Origin: an uncultured Oscillospiraceae bacterium
Lineage (GTDB): Bacteria > Bacillota_A > Clostridia > Oscillospirales > Acutalibacteraceae
Length of the DNA stretch: 29,696 bases
Assembly: GCA_900554165.1 (NCBI GenBank)
Contig: USGR01000001.1
Span: forward strand, 1-29,696
Direction of reading: 5' to 3'
Part shown: in pieces, positions 16,996 through 25,174 of the stretch
Numbering within the stretch: position 1 is the first letter of the stretch
Layout of the letters: each line of letters starts with the position of its first letter
The notes under the pieces: model-generated
The model's database searches: none
What the model was told of the DNA's origin: nothing
Seen by the model: only the letters and a program-made list of their open reading frames with translations
Program-made: the position numbers and the translations under genes

Positions 16996-17024
16996 TTGAC
17001 ACATGCCGATTAAACGTATAAAAT
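16996..17024 (+). promoter_or_regulatory. Near-consensus sigma-A promoter for the pseudokinase gene
   Basis: A perfect TTGACA (16996-17001) is followed after 17 bases by TAAAAT (17019-17024). This predicts a start near 17031 and a short leader of about 27 bases. It is the best-matching promoter in the window. Confidence 0.85.
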
Positions 17025-17057
17025 AAAATTACCTTATTAAATGGAGATGTATGTTAT

Positions 17058-18835
17058 TTGCAGAATACAGATAATTTATGCATGGGATGTATGAGGAATA
17101 AAAATCCGGAAGACAAGGTATGCCCATATTGCGGATATAATGAGGAGGTGCTCCAGCCAGAGCCTTTTTTGCCGGTGAGGACGGAGCTTAACGGGCGTTA
17201 TGTTGTCGGTAAGGTACTCAGTTCAAACGGTGAAGGCATAACGTACTTAGGCTGGGATAAGGCATCAGACACCCCCGTAAGGATAAGGGAATATTTTCCG
17301 GACGGTATGGCTTCACGCAAAGACGGCATTTTAAGCGTATCCAGTGAATATGATTACAGCTTTAACGAGGGGCTTGTACAGTTTCTGGACCTGGCCCGCG
17401 GTCTTGCACGCATGCGTGAGCTGCCTGCGATAATATCGGTATACGACATATTTGAAGAAAACGGCACGGCATATTATGTAGCGGAAAATATAGATGGAAT
17501 AACATATCGTGAATTTTTGCTGCGCAACGGCGGTACGATAAGCTGGAAACAGATAGCTCCGATGCTGATGCCGGTGCTTAACACACTGTCTTCACTGCAT
17601 GCGGTAGGTATAATACACCGCGGCATATCGCCGGAAACGATGATGGTCGGCAGGGACGGCCGTATAAGGCTTATCGGCTTTTGTATAGAGCCGGTACGTA
17701 CGGCGCGCACCGACTTTTCTGCACAGCTTTTTCCGGGCTATGCTGCAATAGAGCAGTACGGCTTTGACGATCAGCAGGGCACATGGACAGATGTCTATGC
17801 TTTTGCAGCGTGCATATATCGCACAATAGTGGGAAATCCGCCGCCGGAGGCGACCGCGCGCGTTACGGATGACAATATGACAGTGCCGGCGTCTGTGGTA
17901 AGCATAACTCCTTCAGGCGTTATTTCTGCACTGGCCGATGCACTTCAGATATTGCCAGAGGACAGGATACAGACAGCGGAGGCATTTAAAGAAGAGCTTT
18001 CTTTCAGCCGCGGCACGGCTTCAAGCGGCACGGCAGAATTCTCTAAAAAGTCTGTGACGGGAAAGATAGCTTCAAAGCAAAAGCAGAAGAAAAAGAAAAA
18101 GTCGTCGATGAAATATTGGCTTATTGGCCTGTTGACGACGATACTGCTACTGGCTGTAATAGCGGCAATACTTATACCAGTAATTTTGCCGGATGAAGAA
18201 CCGCAGCCGCCAGTGTCGTCAGTGCCGTCGGCCCCATCTGTTATAATACCGAGCAACACGACGCCATCAGTGCCGGACGACAGCGTAGTGTCGGTACCGA
18301 ACTTTGTAGGTCAGGCATACAGTGCACTGGTAAACAACGTAGAATATAAGGATATATTTGACTTTGTAATATCAGATACTAAGCAGTACAGCGATGAGTA
18401 TGCAAAGGGCACCGTAATATCGCAGACGCCGAATAACGGGGAAAGCGTTCAGAAGGGCTCGACAATAACGCTGGTCATAAGCCTTGGCAGCGCAAAGGTA
18501 GAAATTCCGGATGTAATAGGCATGGGCAAGGGGAGCTTGAGCTTTATAAAGCGGGCTTTTCGAATATAACGCTGCTTGAAATAAACGATTCGGCGCAGGC
18601 GCCGGCGTCTATAGTGGCGGTAGAAGCGCTTGAGCAGACGGTTTCATACACGGTAGGAGACGCGGTATACGCCGACCTTCCAATTTTCTTGACATATAAT
18701 ACGTACGAGCCGCCGGAGTCGAATGTTTCTTCACAGGGAGGCTTGACGTCCGGGATGAACGGAACAGGCGGCACGGGTTCTTCCAATTCATTAGGCGGAA
18801 CATCTTCGGCTCCTGCATCGGCGTCATCGCGTTAG
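17058..18835 (+). CDS. Zinc-ribbon/PASTA transmembrane pseudokinase, frameshifted
   Basis: Ser/Thr-kinase-like receptor lacking catalytic residues. Order: zinc ribbon (Cys8, 11, 22, 25), kinase fold (about 47-315), Lys-rich stretch (about 340-348), one membrane helix (353-377), Pro/Ser linker, PASTA 1 (411-478), PASTA 2 (479 on), Ser/Gly-rich tail. In active relatives the motifs read VAIKEYFP, HRDISPDN and DFG. Here they are VRIREYFP (Arg77), HRGISPET (Gly189, Thr194) and GFC (Gly207), while PGYA-EQYG and WTDVYAFA are kept. It probably senses peptidoglycan or acts as a scaffold. The frame stops at 18569. PASTA 2 resumes in another frame (GAG CTT GAG, 18533 on) if one G is restored to the run at 18530-18533, giving about 592 residues. 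The TTG start has GGAG 11 bases upstream and leaves all four cysteines intact. Confidence 0.85.
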
Positions 18836-19175
18836 ATGCGTGAACAACAAACGCGGTAAAAGCGAAAATACATTTTAAATAAAGCCAACTGATTGGCATA
18901 TGCCAATCGGCTTGGTGAGATTAAATGTGTATGCTTATATATAATAGTATAAGCAAATGTAAGCGCTGAAAAACTAAAATGTTAACTTCAGCTACACAAA
19001 AATGAAAAGCAAGGATGTTGGTTATAGCAATATATAACAGCATGATAAATTAAATAATAGTTTTTATAATCTTTAAAATTTAATTTTTCTGACTCTGCCC
19101 AAAAATTGAGGCTTCTTTGCTTTCCATACAATAAAAATGTTATAAAGAGCAGGTTTTGAGTCTATTAAATCGAGA
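18836..19175. other. Spacer between the pseudokinase and spoVAE
   Basis: AT-rich stretch of 340 bases. I see no gene, only the palindrome at 18891-18908. Transcription from the pseudokinase probably ends at the terminator at 19176. Confidence 0.5.
18891..18908. repeat. Perfect 18-bp palindrome downstream of the pseudokinase
   Basis: GATTGGCATATGCCAATC is its own reverse complement. It is flanked by AAGCC and GGCTT, which extend the pairing after a 4-base bulge. No T-run follows, so it is not a typical terminator. It may be a protein-binding site or an mRNA 3' stem. Confidence 0.45.
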
Positions 19176-19216
19176 AGAGAGATAAAACCTCAAATGTGTT
19201 TTATCTCTCTTTTTTG
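19176..19216 (+). terminator. Rho-independent terminator upstream of spoVAE
   Basis: A 13-bp perfect stem (AGAGAGATAAAAC with its complement, 19176-19188 and 19198-19210), a 9-base loop and a TTTTT tail. It lies about 340 bases after the pseudokinase stop and 84 bases before spoVAE, isolating the two transcripts. Confidence 0.9.
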
Positions 19217-19251
19217 ATTACAAATTGCGTAAAAGCAAGAATAATCGCCGC

Positions 19252-19286
19252 CTGTATTTGAAACAATAAAATCAGCATAAATACAG
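19252..19286 (+). repeat. Inverted repeat abutting the spoVAE ribosome-binding site
   Basis: CTGTATTT (19252-19259) pairs with AAATACAG (19279-19286), and the second arm runs directly into GAGGG. A hairpin here could limit access of ribosomes to spoVAE. The stem is only 8 bp and AT-rich, so the effect would be mild. Confidence 0.35.
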
Positions 19287-19299
19287 GAGGGAAATAAGG

Positions 19300-19656
19300 A
19301 TGGAATTTGTAAAAGCGTTTGTAATAGGCGGTCTAATATGCGTAGTAGGCCAGATTTTAATAGATAATACGAAGCTAACGCCGGCGAGGATATTAGTGCT
19401 GTTTGTAACAATGGGAGTAGTATTAACAGCTATTGGCGTGTATCAGCCGCTGGTGGATTTTGCCGGAGCTGGCGCTACTGTTCCGCTTACGGGATTTGGA
19501 TATTCTATAGCGAAAGGAGTAGAAAAGGCCGTAAATGAATACGGCGTGCTTGGCGCGCTAACCGGCGGAATAACGGCCACAGCGGCGGGAATAACAGCGT
19601 CAATATTCTTTGGCTATATTATTGCCCTTATTGCAAAACCCGGAGATAAATCGTAA
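19300..19656 (+). CDS. spoVAE: Stage V sporulation protein AE
   Basis: Membrane subunit of the SpoVA complex, which moves calcium dipicolinate into the developing spore and releases it at germination. The 118-residue product is nearly all hydrophobic with about four membrane segments. It carries the diagnostic segments FVIGGLICVVGQILID, LTPARILVLFV, FAGAGATVPLTGFG and TATAAGITASIFFGY. AGGAGGG lies about 10 bases before the ATG. The gene normally follows spoVAC and spoVAD. Here neither is adjacent, and a terminator lies just upstream, so it must have its own (probably forespore-specific) promoter. I could not identify one with confidence. The length and segments match the SpoVAE/SpoVAEB type rather than SpoVAC. 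Confidence 0.94.
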   Translation: MEFVKAFVIGGLICVVGQILIDNTKLTPARILVLFVTMGVVLTAIGVYQPLVDFAGAGATVPLTGFGYSIAKGVEKAVNEYGVLGALTGGITATAAGITASIFFGYIIALIAKPGDKS

Positions 19657-19722
19657 CAGTACGCAGATGCAGTGACTGTTATAACTGATGCAAGTAAAGC
19701 ATATAGCTGCGATTAAATCAAA

Positions 19723-19752
19723 ATGGCAGCTGCTGAAATAAGCAGCTGCCAT
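19723..19752 (-). terminator. Terminator between convergent spoVAE and pduL
   Basis: A perfect 12-bp stem (ATGGCAGCTGCT with its complement, 19723-19734 and 19741-19752) has a 6-base loop. On the minus strand it is followed by TTTTGATTT, so it best serves pduL, whose stop is about 60 bases before it. It can also block read-through from spoVAE. Confidence 0.75.
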
Positions 19753-19814
19753 ATAATGAATAAAACAAAGCAAAAAGTTTACGGCATTCCATTACTACAT
19801 AAATAAAACGAAAA

Positions 19815-20387
19815 TTAGACTATTTCACCATATGTTTCAGGGCCAATCATAGCGGCATTGCCCTCGTCGGTATCAACGTGCATAGCCAGGCTGAATTTAT
19901 CACTAACCCTTATAACTACGTCGCCGAAAACGAGGGAACGGCTGCCGGAATCTACTTTTACATTTACTATCTGGCGATCCTTAACATTAAAATGCTCGGC
20001 ATCGGCAGGAGTCATATGAATATGCCGCTTAGCGACTATAACTCCTTTGTCAATTTCGATTTCGCCGGCAGGGCCTATAATTTTGCAGCCGGGAGTGCCG
20101 TCAATATCTCCGGATTCTCTTACAACGCAGGGAATGCCGAGCGAACGTGCATCGGTAGCGGATATCTCGACCTGTGTGGCGCTTCTAACGGGACCCAATA
20201 TGCTGACATTCTCCATTGAACGCTTAGGCCCGACTATTGTGACGCGTTCGCCGCTTGCAAACTGCCCCGGCTGTGAAAGCTCTTTACGGACAGTAAGCTC
20301 ATAATCCTTTCCAAATAAAATATTCAAAGCTTCGCGGCTGACATGTACATGGCGCGCAGAAACTTCAATTAGTATACGTGATTCCAT
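19815..20387 (-). CDS. pduL: PduL-type phosphate acyltransferase
   Basis: Interconverts acyl-CoA and acyl-phosphate (acetyl-CoA or propionyl-CoA with phosphate). The 190-residue product has both metal-binding motifs, HVHVS (His13, His15) and KRHIHMTP (His122, His124), plus LAMHVDTDEGNA near the C-terminus. It begins directly at the catalytic fold with no N-terminal encapsulation peptide. No shell-protein or alcohol/aldehyde dehydrogenase genes are nearby, so it is probably a cytosolic phosphotransacetylase acting on acetyl-CoA such as that made by PflB. The acetate kinase partner is not in this window. AAGGAG lies 9 bases before the ATG, and the gene has its own promoter and terminator. Confidence 0.93.
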   Translation of the reverse strand: MESRILIEVSARHVHVSREALNILFGKDYELTVRKELSQPGQFASGERVTIVGPKRSMENVSILGPVRSATQVEISATDARSLGIPCVVRESGDIDGTPGCKIIGPAGEIEIDKGVIVAKRHIHMTPADAEHFNVKDRQIVNVKVDSGSRSLVFGDVVIRVSDKFSLAMHVDTDEGNAAMIGPETYGEIV

Positions 20388-20421
20388 GGAATTCTCTCCT
20401 TATAAATTTTTCTGCGAAATT

Positions 20422-20450
20422 ATTTTACACCCAAAGGTGAACAATTTCAA
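20422..20450 (-). promoter_or_regulatory. Sigma-A-type promoter for pduL
   Basis: On the minus strand, TTGAAA (20445-20450) and TAAAAT (20422-20427) are spaced by 17 bases, each one mismatch from consensus. The start would be near 20415, about 28 bases before the ATG. Confidence 0.75.
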
Positions 20451-20633
20451 TAACTGATGACAAAATATAATATAATATGATATAATAATATTAAAATCGA
20501 CTAAAAACAACAAAAACCTGATGCATAAAAAGCATTAGCCGAAGCCATAATTATATTTTATGAGGGTAAACAACTGTTATACAGCGGTAAAAAGAGCATG
20601 GACACAGCAAATTTATTGTATAGGGGTAATATT

Positions 20634-21209
20634 ATGAAATGTGGTAATTTGAATGAGCTAAGGCGGCTTTGTTCGGAGTGCAGGCTGTGTGAACTACACA
20701 ACGGCAGGACAAATGTTGTATTTGGTACAGGTAATCCCCATGCAGAGATTATGTTTATAGGAGAAGGGCCCGGTGAGCAGGAAGATATAACAGGTGAACC
20801 GTTTGTCGGGCGTGCCGGCAGGCTTTTAGACAAATATTTTTATGCGATGGATATAGACAGGGCAGATATTTACATAGCAAATATGGTAAAATGCCGTCCG
20901 CCTCAGAATAGGGACCCGTCGCCTGAAGAGCAGGATATATGCTTACAGTACTTAAGAGAGCAGGTAAGGCTTATAAGGCCGAAAATGATAATCTGCCTTG
21001 GGAGAATAGCGGCTCAAAAGCTGATTTACCCGAACTTTAAGGTAACAAAGCAGCACGGAGAATGGACAGAAAAAAACGGCGTGCTGATGATGGGAACCTT
21101 TCATCCGGCGTCATTGCTTCGCAACCCCGCGCAGAAGCCGGCGGCGTTAGAGGATTTTATGAAAATACGCGATAAAATAGCTGAACTAAAAATAAAAGTA
21201 AAAGAATAA
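20634..21209 (+). CDS. Uracil-DNA glycosylase, family 4 (iron-sulfur)
   Basis: Removes uracil from DNA to start base-excision repair. The 191-residue product has the four [4Fe-4S] ligands Cys16, Cys19, Cys87 and Cys103. It has the catalytic GEGPGEQED motif (43-51) followed by [13 protein letters not shown], then [13 protein letters not shown], and the DNA-contacting HPASLLRNP (157-165). The ATG at 20634 has GGGG 7 bases upstream. An earlier in-frame ATG at 20598 would add 12 residues without a better site. It is a single-gene unit ended by the stem-loop at 21215. Confidence 0.95.
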   Translation: MKCGNLNELRRLCSECRLCELHNGRTNVVFGTGNPHAEIMFIGEGPGEQEDITGEPFVGRAGRLLDKYFYAMDIDRADIYIANMVKCRPPQNRDPSPEEQDICLQYLREQVRLIRPKMIICLGRIAAQKLIYPNFKVTKQHGEWTEKNGVLMMGTFHPASLLRNPAQKPAALEDFMKIRDKIAELKIKVKE

Positions 21210-21214
21210 TAGCT

Positions 21215-21255
21215 GGCCTGCCCTGTTCAGTAGAATTGGGGCAGGTCATTGTTTT
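21215..21255 (+). terminator. Rho-independent terminator after the uracil-DNA glycosylase
   Basis: GGCCTGCCC (21215-21223) pairs with GGGCAGGTC (21239-21247), including one G-U pair, across a 15-base loop. ATTGTTTTGAT follows. It starts 6 bases after the stop codon. Confidence 0.75.
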
Positions 21256-21574
21256 GATATAAATTGTCTTTTTATGCAGGAAAGAAAATTTTTATAAATC
21301 CGGCTACCATACGCCATACGGCGAAAGGTCGCGGGCAAGACACTGCAAATGGGCTGCTGGGCAGCCTTAGGCTTATGACATATTCCCATCAAACACAGCA
21401 GGCAGATTTTGATAAAGCTGAAAGCAGCATTAAACCGAGACAATGCCATTGTCGGCCGGCTGATTTCCACTGCATCTAATGCTTCATAAGGATGTTTAGA
21501 GCAAATTCTGCCTGTGTTTGCAGAATATAAATATAATTTACGGCATTTGATATGAAAAGCTGGGATGGCAGAAA
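21256..21574. other. Spacer between the convergent glycosylase and HD genes
   Basis: No gene is supported. Overlapping frames on both strands (21246-21479) lack ribosome-binding sites and motifs. A short GCTGC/GCAGC hairpin is near 21352. Nothing else stands out. Confidence 0.5.
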
Positions 21575-22168
21575 TTATTTTGTATCAGCCTCGCTCTGTT
21601 CGTCAAGCGACATAGAAAAGCTCGGCAGAAACTCTTTTAAAAAGCAGTCGACCTCAGGCATATTGTATTCTTCCAGCGTGCGCCGAATAGTTTTGGCGGC
21701 GTCGCGGAATTCGTTGTTGCCCATTTTCTCCTCTTCAATACATTTTATAAGCGCCGACAGTTTATCCGCCGCCTTGATTATGCGCAGAATATTCTCATCG
21801 TCCTGCGCAAAGGCGTCGCGGTAGTCAGGCTGTATGTCCTGCGGAAGGTAGGATATAAGTCGGTCGGATGCGACGGCTTCGAGGCTTTTATAGGCAGTTT
21901 TTATTTCAGGATTATAATATTTTACCGGCGTGGGCAAATCTCCTGTTATAATCTCGCTGCAGTCGTGAAAGAGAGCCGCAACTGCAGCCTTGTTTTCATC
22001 GACATTACCGCCGAACCGGCGATTTTTTATTATACACAGCGCATGGGCTATAACAGCGGTGTCAAAGCTGTGCTCGCACAGATTTTCCTGCCGCAGATTT
22101 CGCATAAGCCCCCATCGATATATATGCTTCATACGCCACAGCATAGCGTAAAATTGATTTTTACTCAT
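21575..22168 (-). CDS. HD-domain 5'-deoxynucleotidase, YfbR-like
   Basis: Probably dephosphorylates deoxynucleoside 5'-monophosphates, serving nucleotide salvage or pool balance. The 197-residue product keeps the E. coli YfbR residues at the same numbers: Arg18 (MKHIYRW), His33 (CEHSFDTA), His68-Asp69 (LFHDCSE), and a late Asp135 (KAADKLSAL) for metal binding. TGDLPTPVKYY is also family-typical. The ATG at 22168 has AAGGAG 6 bases upstream. The open frame extends to 22351, but that upstream part has no site and overlaps the divergent promoter region. It is divergent from yfhO with separate promoters. Confidence 0.92.
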   Translation of the reverse strand: MSKNQFYAMLWRMKHIYRWGLMRNLRQENLCEHSFDTAVIAHALCIIKNRRFGGNVDENKAAVAALFHDCSEIITGDLPTPVKYYNPEIKTAYKSLEAVASDRLISYLPQDIQPDYRDAFAQDDENILRIIKAADKLSALIKCIEEEKMGNNEFRDAAKTIRRTLEEYNMPEVDCFLKEFLPSFSMSLDEQSEADTK

Positions 22169-22199
22169 AGTTGGCTCCTTATTATTATTCGGCGAGTTT

Positions 22200-22228
22200 A
22201 TTATAAAACACATATATTGATATGTAAA
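22200..22228 (-). promoter_or_regulatory. Sigma-A-type promoter for the HD nucleotidase gene
   Basis: On the minus strand, TTTACA (22223-22228) and a consensus TATAAT (22200-22205) are spaced by 17 bases. The predicted leader is about 25 bases. Confidence 0.8.
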
Positions 22229-22243
22229 TGGGCAAAAATTTAC

Positions 22244-22272
22244 TTTATTATTTGTGGCAGTGCTGTTATAAT
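22244..22272 (+). promoter_or_regulatory. Promoter for the YfhO-like gene
   Basis: A consensus TATAAT (22267-22272) with a weak -35 (TTTATT, 22244-22249) at 17-base spacing. The start would be about 25 bases before the ATG. It lies back to back with the HD promoter. Confidence 0.6.
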
Positions 22273-22303
22273 GTAAATTATAAAAACGTAGGATGGGATA
22301 TAA

Positions 22304-25105
22304 ATGCAGATATTTCAAAGAAATGGAAGCGGGATAAAGCAGACAAATCAAAAGGAGCTTTATCTAATGGCGTTTGGGCTGTCGTTTATCGCCGCGTGTG
22401 CCCTGTTCATCCCCTTTATGATAAAGGACGGAGGCTACTTTTTATTTTACGGCGACTTCAACGTACAGCAGATACCATTTTATAAAATGTGCCATGACGC
22501 GGTGCGGTCGGGCAATATATTCTGGAACTGGAACACCGACCTTGGCGTAAACTTTATAAGCTCATATTCGTTTTACTTATTAGGCAGCCCGTTTTTCTGG
22601 CTGACCATACCATTCCCTAGCTGGATGGTTCCGTATTTGATGGGGCCGCTGCTCATACTCAAATTTTCATGTGCATCTTTAACGGCGTATATATATCTCA
22701 GGCGGTTTGTAAAGCCGCAGAGCGCTGTTATCGGCGGATTGCTTTATGCATTTTCGGGATTTTCAATATATAACATCTTCTTCAATCATTTCCACGAAGC
22801 GATAATTATTTTCCCCATACTTCTTTATACATTAGAGCTGTATATGGAGGAGAATAAAAAGGGAGTATTTGCGCTTGCGGTATTTGCCGCTGCATTTATG
22901 AATTATTTCTTCTTTGCCGGCATGGTAGTATTTGTAATGATATATTGGCTGCTGCGCATGCTTTCCGGCAAATGGAGCATAACAATGCCGCGGTTTGGGT
23001 GGCTGCTTTTTGAAGCGGTGATAGGCGTTGCACTTGCGGCGGTATTGCTGTTGCCGTCGGCGCTGACGGTGCTTGCCAATCCGCGTACCAGCAGCCAGCT
23101 GATAGGCTGGGACAATGTGCTATATGGCAAGAATCAGATATTCCTAAATGCTATAGAAGTGTTTTTCTTCCCGCCGGACTTGCCGGCGCGCCCGGTATTC
23201 TTTACGGGGTCGGACGTAAAGTGGTCGTCGCTTGCGGCATGGCTGCCGGTATTCAGCATGACGGGCGCGATAGGATTTATGTGCGCGAAGAAAGGTCACT
23301 GGCTCAAGCGAATAATAATAATACTCTTCTTTATGGCGCTTGTTCCGGGGCTTAACAGCCTGTTCTATATGGCGAACTCGGCATATTATGCGCGTTGGTA
23401 TTATATGCTGGTGCTCATGATAGTGCTTGCTACAGTAATCTCATTTGAAGACAAGGAAGTCAACTGGTGGCAGGGACTCAGGTGGACAGCGGGAATAACC
23501 GCAGCGTTTATATTAGTAATAGGCTTTTTACCGGCAAAGACGGACGGCAACGGCAAGGTCACGCAATGGGGACTTTACGACCATGAGTTTACCTCGCGTT
23601 TTTGGATAACATGTGCTATTGCCGTAATAAGCCTTATAATACTTGCGCTGCTTATTACCATGATGCGAAAGCCAAAAGAGGCGAAGAATTTCTTTAGGAC
23701 AACGGTTTTTGTAGTAATGGCGGTGTCGGTAATATATTCGTCGTACTTTGTGGCGGGCGGCAAAACCCACTCAAACGACTCAGACGAGGTAATAAACAAC
23801 TATATAAGGGGCGCAGATAAAATTACTCTGCCGGACAACGGCGTTATTCGCACCGACTTTTACAATTGTATGGACAATGCCGGCATGTTCCTTGAGCTGC
23901 CTACAATAAATGCTTTCCACTCGGTAGTGCCGGTGTCTATAATGAATTTCTATGAGTACGTGGGCGTAACCCGTGACGTTGCATCGCGCCCGGAATATGA
24001 CGATGAAGCGCTGCGCAGCCTGCTTTCGGTAAAATGGATGTTTGATTATGCCGGCGACAGCAGCAACTTTGAGTCCGCCAGCGGTTCAACAAAGATGAAA
24101 GGCTATAATTATTATGCAACTCAGAATGATTTCAAAATATATGAAAATACTAACTTTATACCTTTCGGCTTTGCTTATGATACTTATGTAGACAAGTCGA
24201 CGGCGGATTCTATAGATGAGAAGAATAGGGCGCATCTAATGCTCAAGGCGCTTATACTGGACAATGAGCAGATTTCACGTCATTCTGACATATTGACGAA
24301 TATTACCGATACGCTTGTAGACGAGAGCGTAGATTCGACTCAGATGGCGGAGAACGGCAGCACGAGTGTAAAAAACCAATTAGATTTCAGTTATGACGCC
24401 TTAGTACAGGATGTTGCAGAGCGTAATCTTCAGTGTTCATCTTATTTTGCTTATGACAATCGCGGCTTTGACTGCACGATAAACCTCAGTTCAGAGCAGC
24501 TGGTATTTTTCAGCGTGCCTTATGAGGACGGCTGGAGTGCGACGGTAGACGGTCAAGCGGTGGACATAGAGCAGGTAAACGTAGGCTTTATGGCGGTAAG
24601 AGTAGGAGCCGGCGAGCATACGATACGCTTTAATTACATGACGCCGGGCCTTGGCTGGGGCGCCTTGATATCGCTTGGCGCAGCTGCAGCATTGATTATA
24701 TATGTAATTCTTTGGAAAGTATATTCCAGGGACAATATGGAAGTATTTGAGCGTGAGCGCCGTGCGCAGGCAATAAAGGTGTTTGACGACGATGCCGGCA
24801 GCGGATTCAAAGTAAATCTGCCATATCAGAGCGACCAGACGAGCGGTGGACAATATAATGATGAGTACAGCGGCGCACCGCAGAATGAGCAGAGTTCTGG
24901 AAATAATAATACAGAAGCGGGACTTAATATGGATAACCAGCCGGCAGAAGAGGATACATCTGATATAGTAAACGGAGGGTTACTAGCTCCTAACGATGCT
25001 GATGTCGATAAAGAATCTCAGCTTTACGAAGATGGCATGGACGGCCTTTCCGATAAATCGGATGAGCCGGATGATGACGGCCCAAATACTGGCAGCGGCG
25101 AATAA
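22304..25105 (+). CDS. YfhO-family membrane glycosyltransferase (GT-C fold)
   Basis: Large multispanning protein of the YfhO family. In Bacillus and Listeria this family transfers sugars from a lipid carrier to cell-envelope polymers such as lipoteichoic acid, partnered with CsbB-type enzymes. The 933-residue product has roughly a dozen membrane helices with the family signatures FYGDFNVQQIPFY, GNIFWNWNTDLGVNFISSYSFYLLGSPFFW and LLYAFSGFSIYNIFFNHFHEA. An extracytoplasmic region follows, ending in YEDGWSATVDGQAV and a last helix near 785-806. After it comes an unusual acidic, Asn/Ser/Asp-rich tail of about 125 residues that looks disordered. The ribosome-binding site (GGATGGGAT) is weak. A GT2 gene follows 69 bases later. 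Confidence 0.88.
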   Translation: MQIFQRNGSGIKQTNQKELYLMAFGLSFIAACALFIPFMIKDGGYFLFYGDFNVQQIPFYKMCHDAVRSGNIFWNWNTDLGVNFISSYSFYLLGSPFFWLTIPFPSWMVPYLMGPLLILKFSCASLTAYIYLRRFVKPQSAVIGGLLYAFSGFSIYNIFFNHFHEAIIIFPILLYTLELYMEENKKGVFALAVFAAAFMNYFFFAGMVVFVMIYWLLRMLSGKWSITMPRFGWLLFEAVIGVALAAVLLLPSALTVLANPRTSSQLIGWDNVLYGKNQIFLNAIEVFFFPPDLPARPVFFTGSDVKWSSLAAWLPVFSMTGAIGFMCAKKGHWLKRIIIILFFMALVPGLNSLFYMANSAYYARWYYMLVLMIVLATVISFEDKEVNWWQGLRWTAGITAAFILVIGFLPAKTDGNGKVTQWGLYDHEFTSRFWITCAIAVISLIILALLITMMRKPKEAKNFFRTTVFVVMAVSVIYSSYFVAGGKTHSNDSDEVINNYIRGADKITLPDNGVIRTDFYNCMDNAGMFLELPTINAFHSVVPVSIMNFYEYVGVTRDVASRPEYDDEALRSLLSVKWMFDYAGDSSNFESASGSTKMKGYNYYATQNDFKIYENTNFIPFGFAYDTYVDKSTADSIDEKNRAHLMLKALILDNEQISRHSDILTNITDTLVDESVDSTQMAENGSTSVKNQLDFSYDALVQDVAERNLQCSSYFAYDNRGFDCTINLSSEQLVFFSVPYEDGWSATVDGQAVDIEQVNVGFMAVRVGAGEHTIRFNYMTPGLGWGALISLGAAAALIIYVILWKVYSRDNMEVFERERRAQAIKVFDDDAGSGFKVNLPYQSDQTSGGQYNDEYSGAPQNEQSSGNNNTEAGLNMDNQPAEEDTSDIVNGGLLAPNDADVDKESQLYEDGMDGLSDKSDEPDDDGPNTGSGE

Positions 25106-25174
25106 TAAAGCGGTTTAATTTTTAAACGGATGAGGTCGTTGAGACTGCATCTAAAGTAGGACGGGTGAAAGCTA

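Noticed and set aside
17051..17074. Seven-codon frame (MLFAEYR) with GGAG 4 bases upstream, overlapping the pseudokinase start
   Set aside because: Could be a translated leader, but it is too short to distinguish from chance and shares the only Shine-Dalgarno with the main gene.
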